The notes under the pieces are model-generated. The model had not been told where the DNA came from. It searched no databases and saw nothing but the letters and a program-made list of their open reading frames with translations. A DNA stretch of 64,000 nucleotides from Afifellaceae bacterium (GTDB lineage Bacteria > Pseudomonadota > Alphaproteobacteria > Rhizobiales > Afifellaceae), in contig JANQRH010000017.1 of the NCBI GenBank assembly GCA_028284625.1, positions 1 through 64,000 of the forward strand, written 5' to 3'. The translations under genes and the position numbers were made by a program. Position 1 is the stretch's first letter; every line of letters starts with the position of its first letter. This document shows, piece after piece, positions 35,005 to 44,200 of this stretch.

Positions 35005-35745
35005 TTACTGATAGGGTGGGATAGCCGTGCCTTGGTCAGACTCAGGCGGGTCGTCTGTCAGACGGCGATCAGCGACCTCACAACTAGCCGTGTTGGCCCG
35101 GAACTCCGGTTCCAGATTGAACTGGCTCTCCACGAAGGGGAAATATGCCGACATCTGCAGCCGCCGGTCCAGGCCTTCGGGTGTCTCAATGCCGCCGGTG
35201 AAAGGCGCAAGGTAAAGTCGACAACCGCTCTGAAGATCGATGCAGAAATTGTTGGCGTCGCATCCCTCGCCGCTTCCCTCAAGAAAGACCACGCGGGACC
35301 CTGCGCCATGGGCGTGGACGTCCAGCGTCGTGCCGCGAATGCCGATCGTCATGGTCGGCGTCCGGATCGAATAAGCTTCGTTGGGGCTGTTGCCGCTAAT
35401 GAAGCGGAACACGCCTTTCACGGCATCGACCGTCACCTGGCGTGCGGTGTTGTCCGGATTGAACACAAACGTGTCGACCACCAGCCTCGAATTTGGGCCG
35501 ACCACGATCTTTGTGTCGTCGATGAAGCGAATCTGCGCCAGCCCGTTCGGGTCAGTGACGATCTCATCACCCATGAAGACCGGGCCGGAGCTTTCCAGCA
35601 CGCGCGCCCCGCCGGGGCCGGACGCATTCGTCAACCGATCGACGCTCACCGCGCTGCCGCTCGGGTCGAGGCCAAAGGCGTGTCCCGTCAGGCATGTGCT
35701 GGCGAGCAACGAAAGGACATAGCTGCGAAACGACGGCATTCCCAT
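35005..35745 (-). CDS. Secreted FecR-domain protein
   Basis: 246 residues. The signal peptide spans about 1-25. Residues 40-160 form a FecR-like beta domain: I-V-T-D-P-N-G-L-A-Q-I-R-F, V-G-P-N-S-R-L-V-V-D, G-V-F-R-F-I-S-G, then T-P-T-M-T-I-G-I-R-G-T-T-L-D-V. It has no membrane anchor and no adjacent ECF sigma factor or TonB receptor. It is therefore probably a structural or ligand-binding version of the domain, not a classical anti-sigma factor. Cys residues (such as C-D-A-N-N-F-C and S-G-C) may form disulfides. Confidence 0.8.
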   Translation of the reverse strand: MGMPSFRSYVLSLLASTCLTGHAFGLDPSGSAVSVDRLTNASGPGGARVLESSGPVFMGDEIVTDPNGLAQIRFIDDTKIVVGPNSRLVVDTFVFNPDNTARQVTVDAVKGVFRFISGNSPNEAYSIRTPTMTIGIRGTTLDVHAHGAGSRVVFLEGSGEGCDANNFCIDLQSGCRLYLAPFTGGIETPEGLDRRLQMSAYFPFVESQFNLEPEFRANTASCEVADRRLTDDPPESDQGTAIPPYQ

Positions 35746-35884
35746 GCACTAGATCCTTTATCCGGCCATGGCCGCCGCATGGCTGTTCGGAATCGCTGTT
35801 CTTCCTATGATAAAACCATCGATAAGGCTACGGAGCAAGCAGGAGAGCCACTCCTTGAAGTTGAACTTCAAGAACTTAACGTAA

Positions 35885-36901
35885 ATGGTGGGCCCTAAAT
35901 CCACAGCGCAGGTCCTGGCGCGCGCTAAGGCGTCTGTGCTGAGAGGCAGCGGCCGTGTCGGCGCAAGGCGCGACAACCGCCTTCTGTGCACCCGGCCGGA
36001 TCGCACCTCCGCGCCCCGAACCGCCATCGTGGTGCTGACGCATCTTCGTGATCCCGAGCAAAAACAGGCTTTCGCACGCTTGGTTCGTGAAGCGGACAAG
36101 TACGGCACTGTGGTTCAGGTGCAGCACGCTTCAGGTGCAGGAACCAGACCGGCGCCGGCCGGGTGCCTTATGATCACCGATTGGGAACTTGCGCAGGCCG
36201 CACCCTATCGCTTCGCGCAGATGCAGAAAGCCGGCCTCGCCGTCGCTCGCGGCTTTGTCGACATGCTCATGGTCGCGGCGGTGCGCCGACTGCCCGGCTT
36301 CGATAGATATTGGTTCATCGAGTACGACGTCGACTTCTCCGCGCCGTGGAGCCAGTTCTTCTCGCGTTTCGACAGATGCAACGCCGACCTGCTCTGCGCA
36401 GCACTTCATCCCCGTCATTTATCTGAGCATTGGGTTCACTGGTCTTGGTTCGGTGGTCCGGCTGATGCGCGCGCAAGCGGGATCGTGCGTTCCTTCCTTC
36501 CGGTCGCACGCATCACACGGCGGCTCGTGGAGATTTACGCGGTCAGATCTGGCCGTTGGTCGGGGCACAATGAGGCAGTGCTGCCGTCCGTCGCGCTGCA
36601 CGCTGGCCTCTCGGTGCAGGACATGGGCGGTGATGGTCCCATGGTGCTTCCTGCACGGCGTGGACGACTCTACAAGTTCCGAGCCCAAAAAGACGCGGGA
36701 CACGCAACCTTTCGAGCCTACCCTCACGTGAGCAGAAAGTACTTTCCTTTCAGCGGCCAACGCCTACCGCGGGAGTATCTATGGCACCCGGTGAAGACAG
36801 CCGCGTTTAGGGCTGCTAAGCGTCGCCAAACCACCGCAAGACCAGCCCGCCCCACATCTCCAGTGTGGAGCGATCCGGCTCCAAAGCCCCCGCCCCTCTA
36901 G
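35885..36901 (+). CDS. Uncharacterised protein, possible GT-A-like enzyme
   Basis: 338 residues, no signal peptide. After a basic N terminus, a Rossmann-like start I-V-V-L-T-H-L-R-D (about 48-56) leads to W-F-I-E-Y-D-V-D-F-S near 145, which could serve as a DxD-type metal site. W-S-G-H-N-E-A-V-L-P-S-V lies near 225, a layout similar to some poorly known glycosyltransferases. The last 35 residues are basic and Pro-rich. It sits among glycan genes, which supports but does not prove a transferase role. I do not recognise the family with certainty. Confidence 0.6.
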   Translation: MVGPKSTAQVLARAKASVLRGSGRVGARRDNRLLCTRPDRTSAPRTAIVVLTHLRDPEQKQAFARLVREADKYGTVVQVQHASGAGTRPAPAGCLMITDWELAQAAPYRFAQMQKAGLAVARGFVDMLMVAAVRRLPGFDRYWFIEYDVDFSAPWSQFFSRFDRCNADLLCAALHPRHLSEHWVHWSWFGGPADARASGIVRSFLPVARITRRLVEIYAVRSGRWSGHNEAVLPSVALHAGLSVQDMGGDGPMVLPARRGRLYKFRAQKDAGHATFRAYPHVSRKYFPFSGQRLPREYLWHPVKTAAFRAAKRRQTTARPARPTSPVWSDPAPKPPPL

Positions 36902-37007
36902 GAGCGGGCCCAATTCCGGCAGCGCCCTCGCTCGTCTGAGCACGCAACTTCGGTGGCCTGATCCGGTACGCGTGTGTCGTGCCTAAAAGCAAACGTCCGG
37001 CCGATAG

Positions 37008-37166
37008 CGCTGATCCCAAAAAATGTAGTTCCTTGATCGGCGACATTGCCAGCTCAGTGCTGGCCCTGAGATACTTGTAAAGCCATGTCGTGCCCGAACG
37101 CGCGGCGCCGACCCCGACGATAAAGGTCTTGCCGATATGCTTCGGGTCTGTTCCCTAGCCCATCAT
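37008..37166 (-). pseudogene. 5' relic of a sulfotransferase with in-frame TAG
   Basis: On the minus strand an ATG-ATG-GGC start (37166) runs into TAG at 37155-37157. The same frame then reads T-F-I-V-G-V-G-A-A-R-S-G-T-T-W-L-Y-K-Y-L, followed by M-S-P-I-K-E-L-H-F. This is the typical N terminus of PAPS-dependent sulfotransferases (5'-phosphosulfate loop G-A-A-R-S-G-T-T-W). Similarity stops at about 37008, and nothing of the catalytic remainder is visible. Between 36902 and 37329 I see no other gene. Confidence 0.75.
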
Positions 37167-37329
37167 GAGCGAGACTATAGGCCGGTAACTTCGTGCCGTC
37201 GCCCAGACGCAATTGTTAATTTTGCGGTGACGTCCAACGTGTCGAAGGCAAGACACATTGTGAACGCGCCCGCTTGATGCCCGGTCCGCCTCGCTGTAAG
37301 CGGACCTGCCTCCGTGACCAACCAGATCG

Positions 37330-38247
37330 ATGCACCCGGAACACCCCTCGAGACATTCCGAAGACGCTGAGTCGGAGGGCACTGCCCGCGCCGCGCGCAA
37401 GCCGGAAGGCGCCGAGCCAACGTTCTGCCTTTTGGCAGCAGCACCGCGTTCCGGGACAGCAATGCTCGGCGACGCCGTGTCACGCGGCTTTGGGGCCACC
37501 TGGCCTCACGAGATTTTTCACAGGCGTCACGCGGGCCCCGAGATCGATTTCCGGTCATCCGACGACATCGAGAAGCGATATAACTTCTTCAATTTCCGAT
37601 ACGAGCTTTTCAGAACAAAGCCGGAGCTCTCGTTCCCTTCAAGACAGAATCAGTCGGCCATATTCGATTCCTTTCTTGAGTACATGGCATCATCCGCCCA
37701 ATCCGATCGGCATCTGCTCGATGTAAAATACTCCTCCTGGCACCATCTCAATTGGTACTGGACCAGGCCACTGCAACGGCCGTTCCTGCTTCAGCACGTG
37801 ATGAAGCGGCGCCTGCCGATCGTGCATCTCAAGCGCGACAACCTCTTTGCTCTTTATTGCTCGCACCGGCTTGCCGAAGAGACAAACCTCTGGCGAACAA
37901 CAGGCAAGGGCATCGAGCAGAGCCGGCAGCCGCTGACTATCGACGTCGCCCACTGCCGACAGCGGCTGGAGGAATCGCGCGCAACCACCCAGCTCTTTGA
38001 CGAATGGCTCGGCAACTATCCGCGCTATGAAATGAAGTACGAGGAGCTTCTCGCCGGCGACAAATTCTCCGAAACGGTCGTGCAGGCCTTCACGCAGATC
38101 TATGGCTCGCCACCGCCGGCGGCGCTTGCAACGGTGTACGTGAAAGTCACGCCGCCACTCCGCGAGATCGTCGTCAACAGAGATGAGGTGCTCGCGGAAC
38201 TGCGCGGAACCGACTTCATGGAGATGGCTGAAAAAGCACTCAGCTAG
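37330..38247 (+). CDS. Sulfotransferase family protein
   Basis: 305 residues. The PAPS loop reads A-P-R-S-G-T-A-M-L (about 38-46). The 3'-phosphate region is V-H-L-K-R-D-N-L-F-A-L-Y-C-S, followed by W-R-T-T-G, resembling Stf0/NodH-like enzymes. The first 30 residues are hydrophilic and Glu/Arg-rich and may be untranslated if a later start is used. It ends 5 bp from the convergent sulfotransferase gene at 38253. Confidence 0.78.
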   Translation: MHPEHPSRHSEDAESEGTARAARKPEGAEPTFCLLAAAPRSGTAMLGDAVSRGFGATWPHEIFHRRHAGPEIDFRSSDDIEKRYNFFNFRYELFRTKPELSFPSRQNQSAIFDSFLEYMASSAQSDRHLLDVKYSSWHHLNWYWTRPLQRPFLLQHVMKRRLPIVHLKRDNLFALYCSHRLAEETNLWRTTGKGIEQSRQPLTIDVAHCRQRLEESRATTQLFDEWLGNYPRYEMKYEELLAGDKFSETVVQAFTQIYGSPPPAALATVYVKVTPPLREIVVNRDEVLAELRGTDFMEMAEKALS

Positions 38248-38252
38248 CTCGA

Positions 38253-39017
38253 TCAATCGTCGAAGAACGCAGCGTAGCTGGGCTCTGCCGCGATCAATGA
38301 GGGCTGCAACTCATCATAGTTGGCGATCGCTTCCCGTAACGTGTCCAAGCCCGTCTTCTCAGACCAGATTGTTGGTTGCGCGTCAGTAGAAAGACCCAGG
38401 AACCGCTGAGCGCGGACGGCTTCGCTTTGCGGATCTAAAGCCAAATCCTCGTAGATCATGTCCAGCACGCGATAGTTCTTAAACAGCGGCGCATATTCTG
38501 CCTGTCGAGCTTCCTGCGCGGCAAAGTCTCGCATGCAATCACTGACGCTCAGCGTAACTCGCGGTAGTGGGGTTCCTGGGATCGTGCCTTTTCTACGCCA
38601 CCACTCACCCGTCACCTGAGCCCGTCTTTCAGAGACGAGCCGCCGCAGCAAGTTCCTCCGTCTCAGACGAAGGATGTGCAGATTAGCAGCGCTTTTGAGA
38701 TACGAGCACAGATCCGGGGTGTGGTCGATGTGGGAGTAAAGCAGCTTGCTGCCGATGGCTGTGTAGCCTCGCTGCGCGGCCTGTTCAGTGGCGGCCGCGT
38801 AGAACCCGGCAATATCCGAAACACGGAGGTCGGCGAGCGTTTCTTGCTCGTCCATCCATTGCATTCTTTCAGGGAACACACCGCGACGCAGAAAATCGGG
38901 ATTAAAGGGCTCGCCGAAAAAAAGGGCGCTACAATGCGAACCGACTACCTCTCCAAGGAGGTTCGATCCGCTTCGTTCCGGCGAGACGATAAGGAAGTGA
39001 GTGATCTCGCTTTGCAT
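38253..39017 (-). CDS. Stf0-like sulfotransferase of the P450-ACP cassette
   Basis: 254 residues. The PAPS loop S-P-E-R-S-G-S-N-L-L lies at 12-21. The 3'-phosphate-binding region is I-L-R-L-R-R-R-N-L-L-R-R (about 114-125). W-S-E-K-T-G near the end resembles the Stf0/NodH group. Its start overlaps the hydrolase-like gene stop by one base (39017). It is last in the minus-strand run P450-ACP-hydrolase-sulfotransferase. It may sulfate the product of that cassette or a glycan. Confidence 0.82.
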   Translation of the reverse strand: MQSEITHFLIVSPERSGSNLLGEVVGSHCSALFFGEPFNPDFLRRGVFPERMQWMDEQETLADLRVSDIAGFYAAATEQAAQRGYTAIGSKLLYSHIDHTPDLCSYLKSAANLHILRLRRRNLLRRLVSERRAQVTGEWWRRKGTIPGTPLPRVTLSVSDCMRDFAAQEARQAEYAPLFKNYRVLDMIYEDLALDPQSEAVRAQRFLGLSTDAQPTIWSEKTGLDTLREAIANYDELQPSLIAAEPSYAAFFDD

Positions 39018-39913
39018 CAGGATGTTGCCAGCTCCGCATCTTTCAGAGTGCTCTCCACTTCCACCCAGTTAAAGGTCGACTCAAACTCGAACACCCGCCC
39101 GAAGAACGCCTCCAATTGTTCGGTGGTCAGCTCCATAAAGGGCACGTGGTGCGAAACACCCGGCACGACGAGCCGCTCGACGGCAAGAGTTTGCGTCAGC
39201 TGCTCCGTGCTCTGCCGATCGTGCTCGCAGCCGGCGCTATAGACGCAGGTCAGCTTCGTCGACACGTCGCCAAAGCATAGACACAACGGATCAAACGCCG
39301 GCATCGGCACGGCATGAGCGATTCGCGCCGGATGGCTGTGGAACCGTCCGCCGACGGAAATCGCCTGCTCCGCCTTCATGAGGATGCCGGCGCGAAGCGC
39401 CGCGAAGGCACCGCCGCTGGTCCCGTAGCAAAGCGTTGCCTTGTGGCCGCGCAGCGCCGGGCGCGACGTCAGCCAATCCACAAGCTCCAGCAGGCTTCCT
39501 GCCACCGGCGGCACGCCGTTCTGGAAATGAACACGGTTGGAATCCATCAAGAGAACCAAATCGAACAGCTGGCTCGGTAGGCATTGCAACATGCGGTGGA
39601 GCGGCATCATCAAACGATTCACGTGGCCGCAGAAGGCAATAACGAGCCGCTTCTCCGCGCGCTGATATGCCGGATCGCTATAGAGGTCGATATGCTCCGA
39701 CAATTCTGTCCGCAGATAGCCTTGAGGCTCGCCCTTCAAATACGGATCGGTTCCCTCAAGCCACTTCTGTGTAGGTGCCGGCAGCGTGCTCACGATCCCC
39801 TTCAAGGCCATGACCTCAAGGGGCGTCAGCAGGTTCTCTGCGTCGCGGTGCAGGCGCCACACGGCTTTGTCTCGGCCGCGCCGGTTCAGCTCTTGCAAGA
39901 GCTCTTCGATCAT
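39017..39913 (-). CDS. Alpha/beta-hydrolase-like protein
   Basis: 298 residues, no signal peptide. An N-terminal helical part (1-85) precedes a hydrolase-like core. It has V-I-A-F-C-G-H (91-97) as a possible oxyanion strand, and Y-G-T-S-G-G-A-F-A-A (163-172) with Ser166 in a G-x-S-x-G nucleophile elbow. V-S-H-H near 262 could supply the catalytic His. It overlaps the ACP gene by 4 bp and the sulfotransferase by 1 bp. A thioesterase- or acyltransferase-like job on the ACP-bound group is a reasonable inference. Confidence 0.65.
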   Translation of the reverse strand: MIEELLQELNRRGRDKAVWRLHRDAENLLTPLEVMALKGIVSTLPAPTQKWLEGTDPYLKGEPQGYLRTELSEHIDLYSDPAYQRAEKRLVIAFCGHVNRLMMPLHRMLQCLPSQLFDLVLLMDSNRVHFQNGVPPVAGSLLELVDWLTSRPALRGHKATLCYGTSGGAFAALRAGILMKAEQAISVGGRFHSHPARIAHAVPMPAFDPLCLCFGDVSTKLTCVYSAGCEHDRQSTEQLTQTLAVERLVVPGVSHHVPFMELTTEQLEAFFGRVFEFESTFNWVEVESTLKDAELATS

Positions 39914-40209
39914 CGAGCCACCGACTTCGCCATCAGATGTTCTGAAAGTGTGTTGATCGACGGATAGAGGATCAGGTCCGCCGGCTCGACCTCGATACCG
40001 ATCATATCGTCAATCTGCAGGCAGAACTCCATCGCCGAAAGGCTGTCGAACTCCAACTCGACAAACGTCACGTCGCGTTCCGCGCCTTCAAGGATGTCGG
40101 CAAAGCGCTGATCGTAGAGGATGCCGACCGTCTGTTGGATTGCATCCAGGACATGCTGCCGGGCGCCCTCGCGGGTCAATGGGTCTCTAAAAGGAGTGCC
40201 TTGGGACAT
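39910..40209 (-). CDS. Acyl carrier protein
   Basis: 99 residues, acidic. V-E-L-E-F-D-S-L-S-A-M-E-F (50-62) is the carrier-protein motif, with Ser56 the predicted 4'-phosphopantetheine site. Helices before and after (about 15-32 and 58-66), and the short L-Y-P-S-I-N-T-L-S-E-H-L end, fit the ACP fold. The start lies inside the P450 3' end (34-bp overlap) and the end overlaps the hydrolase gene by 4 bp. No ketosynthase or adenylation gene is adjacent, so the loaded substrate is unknown. Confidence 0.85.
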   Translation of the reverse strand: MSQGTPFRDPLTREGARQHVLDAIQQTVGILYDQRFADILEGAERDVTFVELEFDSLSAMEFCLQIDDMIGIEVEPADLILYPSINTLSEHLMAKSVAR

Positions 40210-41213
40210 GTGAAGACATAGTTGTCGGAACGCACTTCGTACTCAAGAATCCGAAACCGCTTTGGTGTTCGCATAAGCGCCCCGGTAACAATCCGCCAAG
40301 CTTCAAGTGAAAGCTGCTTGCCAAGACATGTTCGCGAGCCAAATCCAAAGATGCCCGCTTTCGGTGCATCGCCATAAGTGAGAGCCTGCAGATAGAAGCG
40401 CAGCCGCTCGCCGGCCGATGGAAGAACACCGGCAAACTCAAACGATTCCGCCACGCGTCTCTCAATGAACGGAACACCCGTTTGAGGCGGAAAGTCGGGA
40501 AAAGGAACATCGCAGAGCTTTGCGGCTTGATGCTGTCGGAGCACCGAATACACGCTCTCGCCAAGAGTACCGATCAGAGTTTCGTAACCGGCGAGAAAGA
40601 GAGTCAGCCGCACCCCTTCTTCGTTCTCCGAAATTTTGTCCACCGAACCTCTGAGCTCAGAGCGAATAGCACCCAACTTGCTCTCAAGTTGAAGCCGCTT
40701 CTTTGGGCCCAGCATCCGATCGAAGAAGGCAGAAGAAGCTGCGAAGTCACCGGAGTGCATAAAGGGAGATTCGGCCATGGAGCGAAAAGCATGGAGCACA
40801 AGCGGCGATATGACATCGCCCATCAGCTCTACCTTCCTTCCACGGTCCAATACAGAGATCGCCGTATCAACAAAGTCCTGCATTTCCTCGATTACCATGG
40901 CCCGTCGCGAACTGAGATGTCCCGCGATACGCCGTCTCGACTGCTGGTGTTCCGCTCCCTCAAGGCAGAACGGAAGGTGGCGGCTGGCAAACTGGATATT
41001 CGGGAACTGCAGGCCCCTTTTCTGCGTGAGCTGTTCGTAGGGGCCGGCATAGTCTGCGGGTCCGAGGCTCGGCTCCTGTAGCAACTGTTCGATGTGTCGC
41101 GGATTCGCGACGATCCAGCATCCCATCGCCGCATCGAAAAACGGCGCTGATGACGACCGTTCTTCAAAGAAGGCATGCCGCGCCTCGTCGCGATGCAACG
41201 TCAGAAGATTCAT
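40176..41213 (-). CDS. Short, atypical cytochrome P450
   Basis: 345 residues against about 400 in bacterial P450s. The heme-binding loop F-G-F-G-S-R-T-C-L-G has Cys296 as the axial ligand. The I helix shows L-F-L-A-G-Y-E-T with the A-G-x-x-T oxygen-activation motif. The expected K-helix E-x-x-R reads E-R-R-V (about 251-254), lacking the Arg. Only about 45 residues separate it from Cys296, so the meander is shortened. The gene overlaps the ACP by 34 bp. It may oxidise an ACP-bound substrate, like P450s of amino-acid hydroxylation pathways. Confidence 0.85.
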   Translation of the reverse strand: MNLLTLHRDEARHAFFEERSSSAPFFDAAMGCWIVANPRHIEQLLQEPSLGPADYAGPYEQLTQKRGLQFPNIQFASRHLPFCLEGAEHQQSRRRIAGHLSSRRAMVIEEMQDFVDTAISVLDRGRKVELMGDVISPLVLHAFRSMAESPFMHSGDFAASSAFFDRMLGPKKRLQLESKLGAIRSELRGSVDKISENEEGVRLTLFLAGYETLIGTLGESVYSVLRQHQAAKLCDVPFPDFPPQTGVPFIERRVAESFEFAGVLPSAGERLRFYLQALTYGDAPKAGIFGFGSRTCLGKQLSLEAWRIVTGALMRTPKRFRILEYEVRSDNYVFTCPKALLLETH

Positions 41214-41288
41214 ACCGAGGGCGCGTCCCTATCGGTGTAAGAAGAATGCTCCATGTTCATGTCCGGACCAACAGCATCATCCGTCGAC

Positions 41289-44200
41289 TCAGCGCCGGTC
41301 GACCCCGACATCGCCTATGCGGGATGGCGTCGCGTGGCCCTTTGCCTCGGGCCGTGAGGCGAGATTAAAGGTCAGTATCAGTTGCGACCCGGACTCGACG
41401 CGAAGCACGGCACGCTGGTGTTGCTGGTCAACTGTTGTTGCGAGAAGCCGCGCGCGCTTGGGTTCAACGGAGATGTCAAGCGCCGGGAAGTAGATCTCTC
41501 CGCCTTCAAAGTCCGTGTTCAGTTGGATGGCGCCCGCGAACTCAAAAAGCACCGGACCGTCCGCCGCGCCGCGACCGAGCGCCGCAACAGGCGGCGTAAC
41601 GCATCGCCCCTCTGGCACTTCGATGACCCTTAACTGAGTCGGGTAGATCGGGAACTCCACTTCGAAGAAGTGTTTTGTCAGCGCAATCGCCCGCTCCATC
41701 GCGGCCGCGACAATCTCATCGACAGAAGGTTCGATTGCAGCGAGTTCGCTGAGCCGGAAAAAGCGATTGGCCGCTGTATAGATACCATTCGATGTGCGCC
41801 GCTTCAGCTTGTGAAAAGCGCGTTCCAAAGCTGCGCAGTGGCTGCCGCTTAAGAGATCGTCTGCGACGAAGAAGTCGCACGCTTCCGCGTCCTCGCTCGA
41901 TTGCACGACGAACGTGCCGGACGCATCGATAAGGCGCCCGTCCCCGCTGATGCGCGAACCGGTCGGCTCTTCGGCTGGGGTAAACCCGCGATCCGGACCA
42001 TTGGTAGATGGCTCGGGGTGAGCACGGCGACGGCCCTCCACCCCAAGGAGTTCCGGCGCGAATGCATCGCCCAGATCGGCGGTGGGCCGTCCGGTCGCCG
42101 CTGCCGGAAACAGCAATGGCCCAGGCTCCTCGTCAGCCGGTTCATCGCTCATCTGCGTCTGCGAGGCCCGATCCAACACGGATCGCGGGATCAATCGCAG
42201 CCGGCGTCCCGATGTCGCCTGGTCGTTGGCAGAAAGCGCCTTCGCAAGTAGTCCCTGCAGCCGCTCCGATCCCTCCTGGATCCACCGCGCAGCGAGCCGG
42301 GCGCGCCCGGTATCGGTGAGCGGTGGCGGCGGACTCCAATCCGGAACACGGGCCAAGGCAACGGGCACGCTGAATACGCGCTTGCCGGCGGCGCTGAGGC
42401 GATTCAGAAACTCCCACTCGATGACGGGCTCCAGACCCGGTTCCTCGGCAAAGCCACCGGCCTCGACAAAGACATCCCTGCGCACGAGAAAAAGCCTGGC
42501 GCCGTAAACGTTCTCGTCGGCGGAAAACGCTGCCGGTCCGGCAAAGCATGGGACAACGCCGCCTCCGCCCGCAATCTCCGCCGTTGAGAAGCCGCAGACA
42601 ATCGCATCGGCGTTTGTGTTTTCCATCGCCGAACGCATCGCGCGCAACGCCCCCTCATCCGGAACGACCGAAGCATGGCAGAAGAGCAGGCAATCGCGTG
42701 ATGCCGTCTCGACCACATCGTTCAGTGCGGCTCCGCCGACCATTCCCGCCGACGCCACAGGCGAGGATCGCAGGTCCAGCCGCGTCCTTGCCGCTTCGCT
42801 CGATACGCCGGCGGTCGCGATGATCTCAACGCCGTCGCTCGCCCACGCCCACAACAGTTTCGCAAGCGGCCCTTGGAGATCCAGCGGCTCGGTGCCGTGC
42901 ACGATCATCGTGGCCTCTGTCGAGGGTAGCGTCGTGCTACCTCGGGACGACCGCGCGTCGGCGACAAGCCGCCCGTGCAAGGCGATCTGGTCAATATCCG
43001 CATGGGTCGGATCGAAACGAAGCCGCGCCGGCGCAATTCCCTCGCTGAGCGCTTGAATCATCCTCTCGGCGAGCGCCTTGGCGCCGCCGCCAACCAGCGC
43101 GCGCTCTCGATCCTCCTCGTGGATCAGCTCCGATATGCCCCCGACGTCTGAGGCGATGAACGGAACGCCGTTTTCCAGGCACTCGTAGACGGTATAGGGC
43201 GAGTTATCGACGCGCGACGGTAAGACGGCGAGGCAGTTCTGCGTGCGCAGCAGGTCGACCGCCTCGTGGCTCGCGAGATTCGCGATGTGCCGGGTCGCGC
43301 ACGTCCAGTTCTCGGTGCGCGCCGCAAGCTGCTCTGCGACTGCGCCATCCGAACGCCCCAGGAAGATGACCTCGAAATCTTCAAGGCCACTCGCCAGCAC
43401 ATGATCGATGGCGTCCGCGAACACATCGATCCCTTTGCGAAACTCCACGCGCCCAAAAAAGACCACGCGAGCAACCTTGCGCTTCTCCGCCGATACACGA
43501 CCGAACCGCCGGCTCTCGCCGGTCAGACAATTGGGCACGACGATGTGCGGCGTGTCGCTTGGAAGATGCTTCTTCAGCCAATCCACCATATATGCGCTCG
43601 GCGAGACAATCACATCGGCAAGCGCCGACGAGATGCTCTCAAGCTGCGTGTACATCGCCTCGTCCGGGCTCCACGGCAGGAAGTTGCCTCTGCGGTGCCA
43701 AGCGGTCGCTCCATGGGCCGTGACGACGATCTTCGTATCCTGAAAAGCGAGGCCCGCGGCCCGTAGCAGTAGAACACCTGCTGCATCCCCGCACGCTTCG
43801 TGGAAGTGAATCACGTCCCAGTCGCCGTCCTTCAACGCATCGGCAATCGACAGAGCGTGCTCATAAGGATGGGCGTGTCCGTTAAGGCCGGTGTATCTCG
43901 GCAAGAAATGCGTCGCCACGCCGCGCGCGCGCCAATGGTCGACGAGTTGCTTCGGCAACGACGCACCGGCGGAGAACGGACAATACAACAGATGGACTTC
44001 GTGGCCGGCCGCAGAAAGGCGGTCGGCCAGTGCCGCCATCGCGGTCCCGATTCCGCCCGTGCGGATTGTCGCCGGCAGCTCCATTGTGACGAGGGCGATC
44101 CGCCCGGGCGGCGCCGTCAGCCACTGTCGATCGAGATAAGCCGGCGCCCGTTCGTCCACCTGCTCGGCGGCCGGCGATATGCGCTCAGCCGGTCCGTGGG

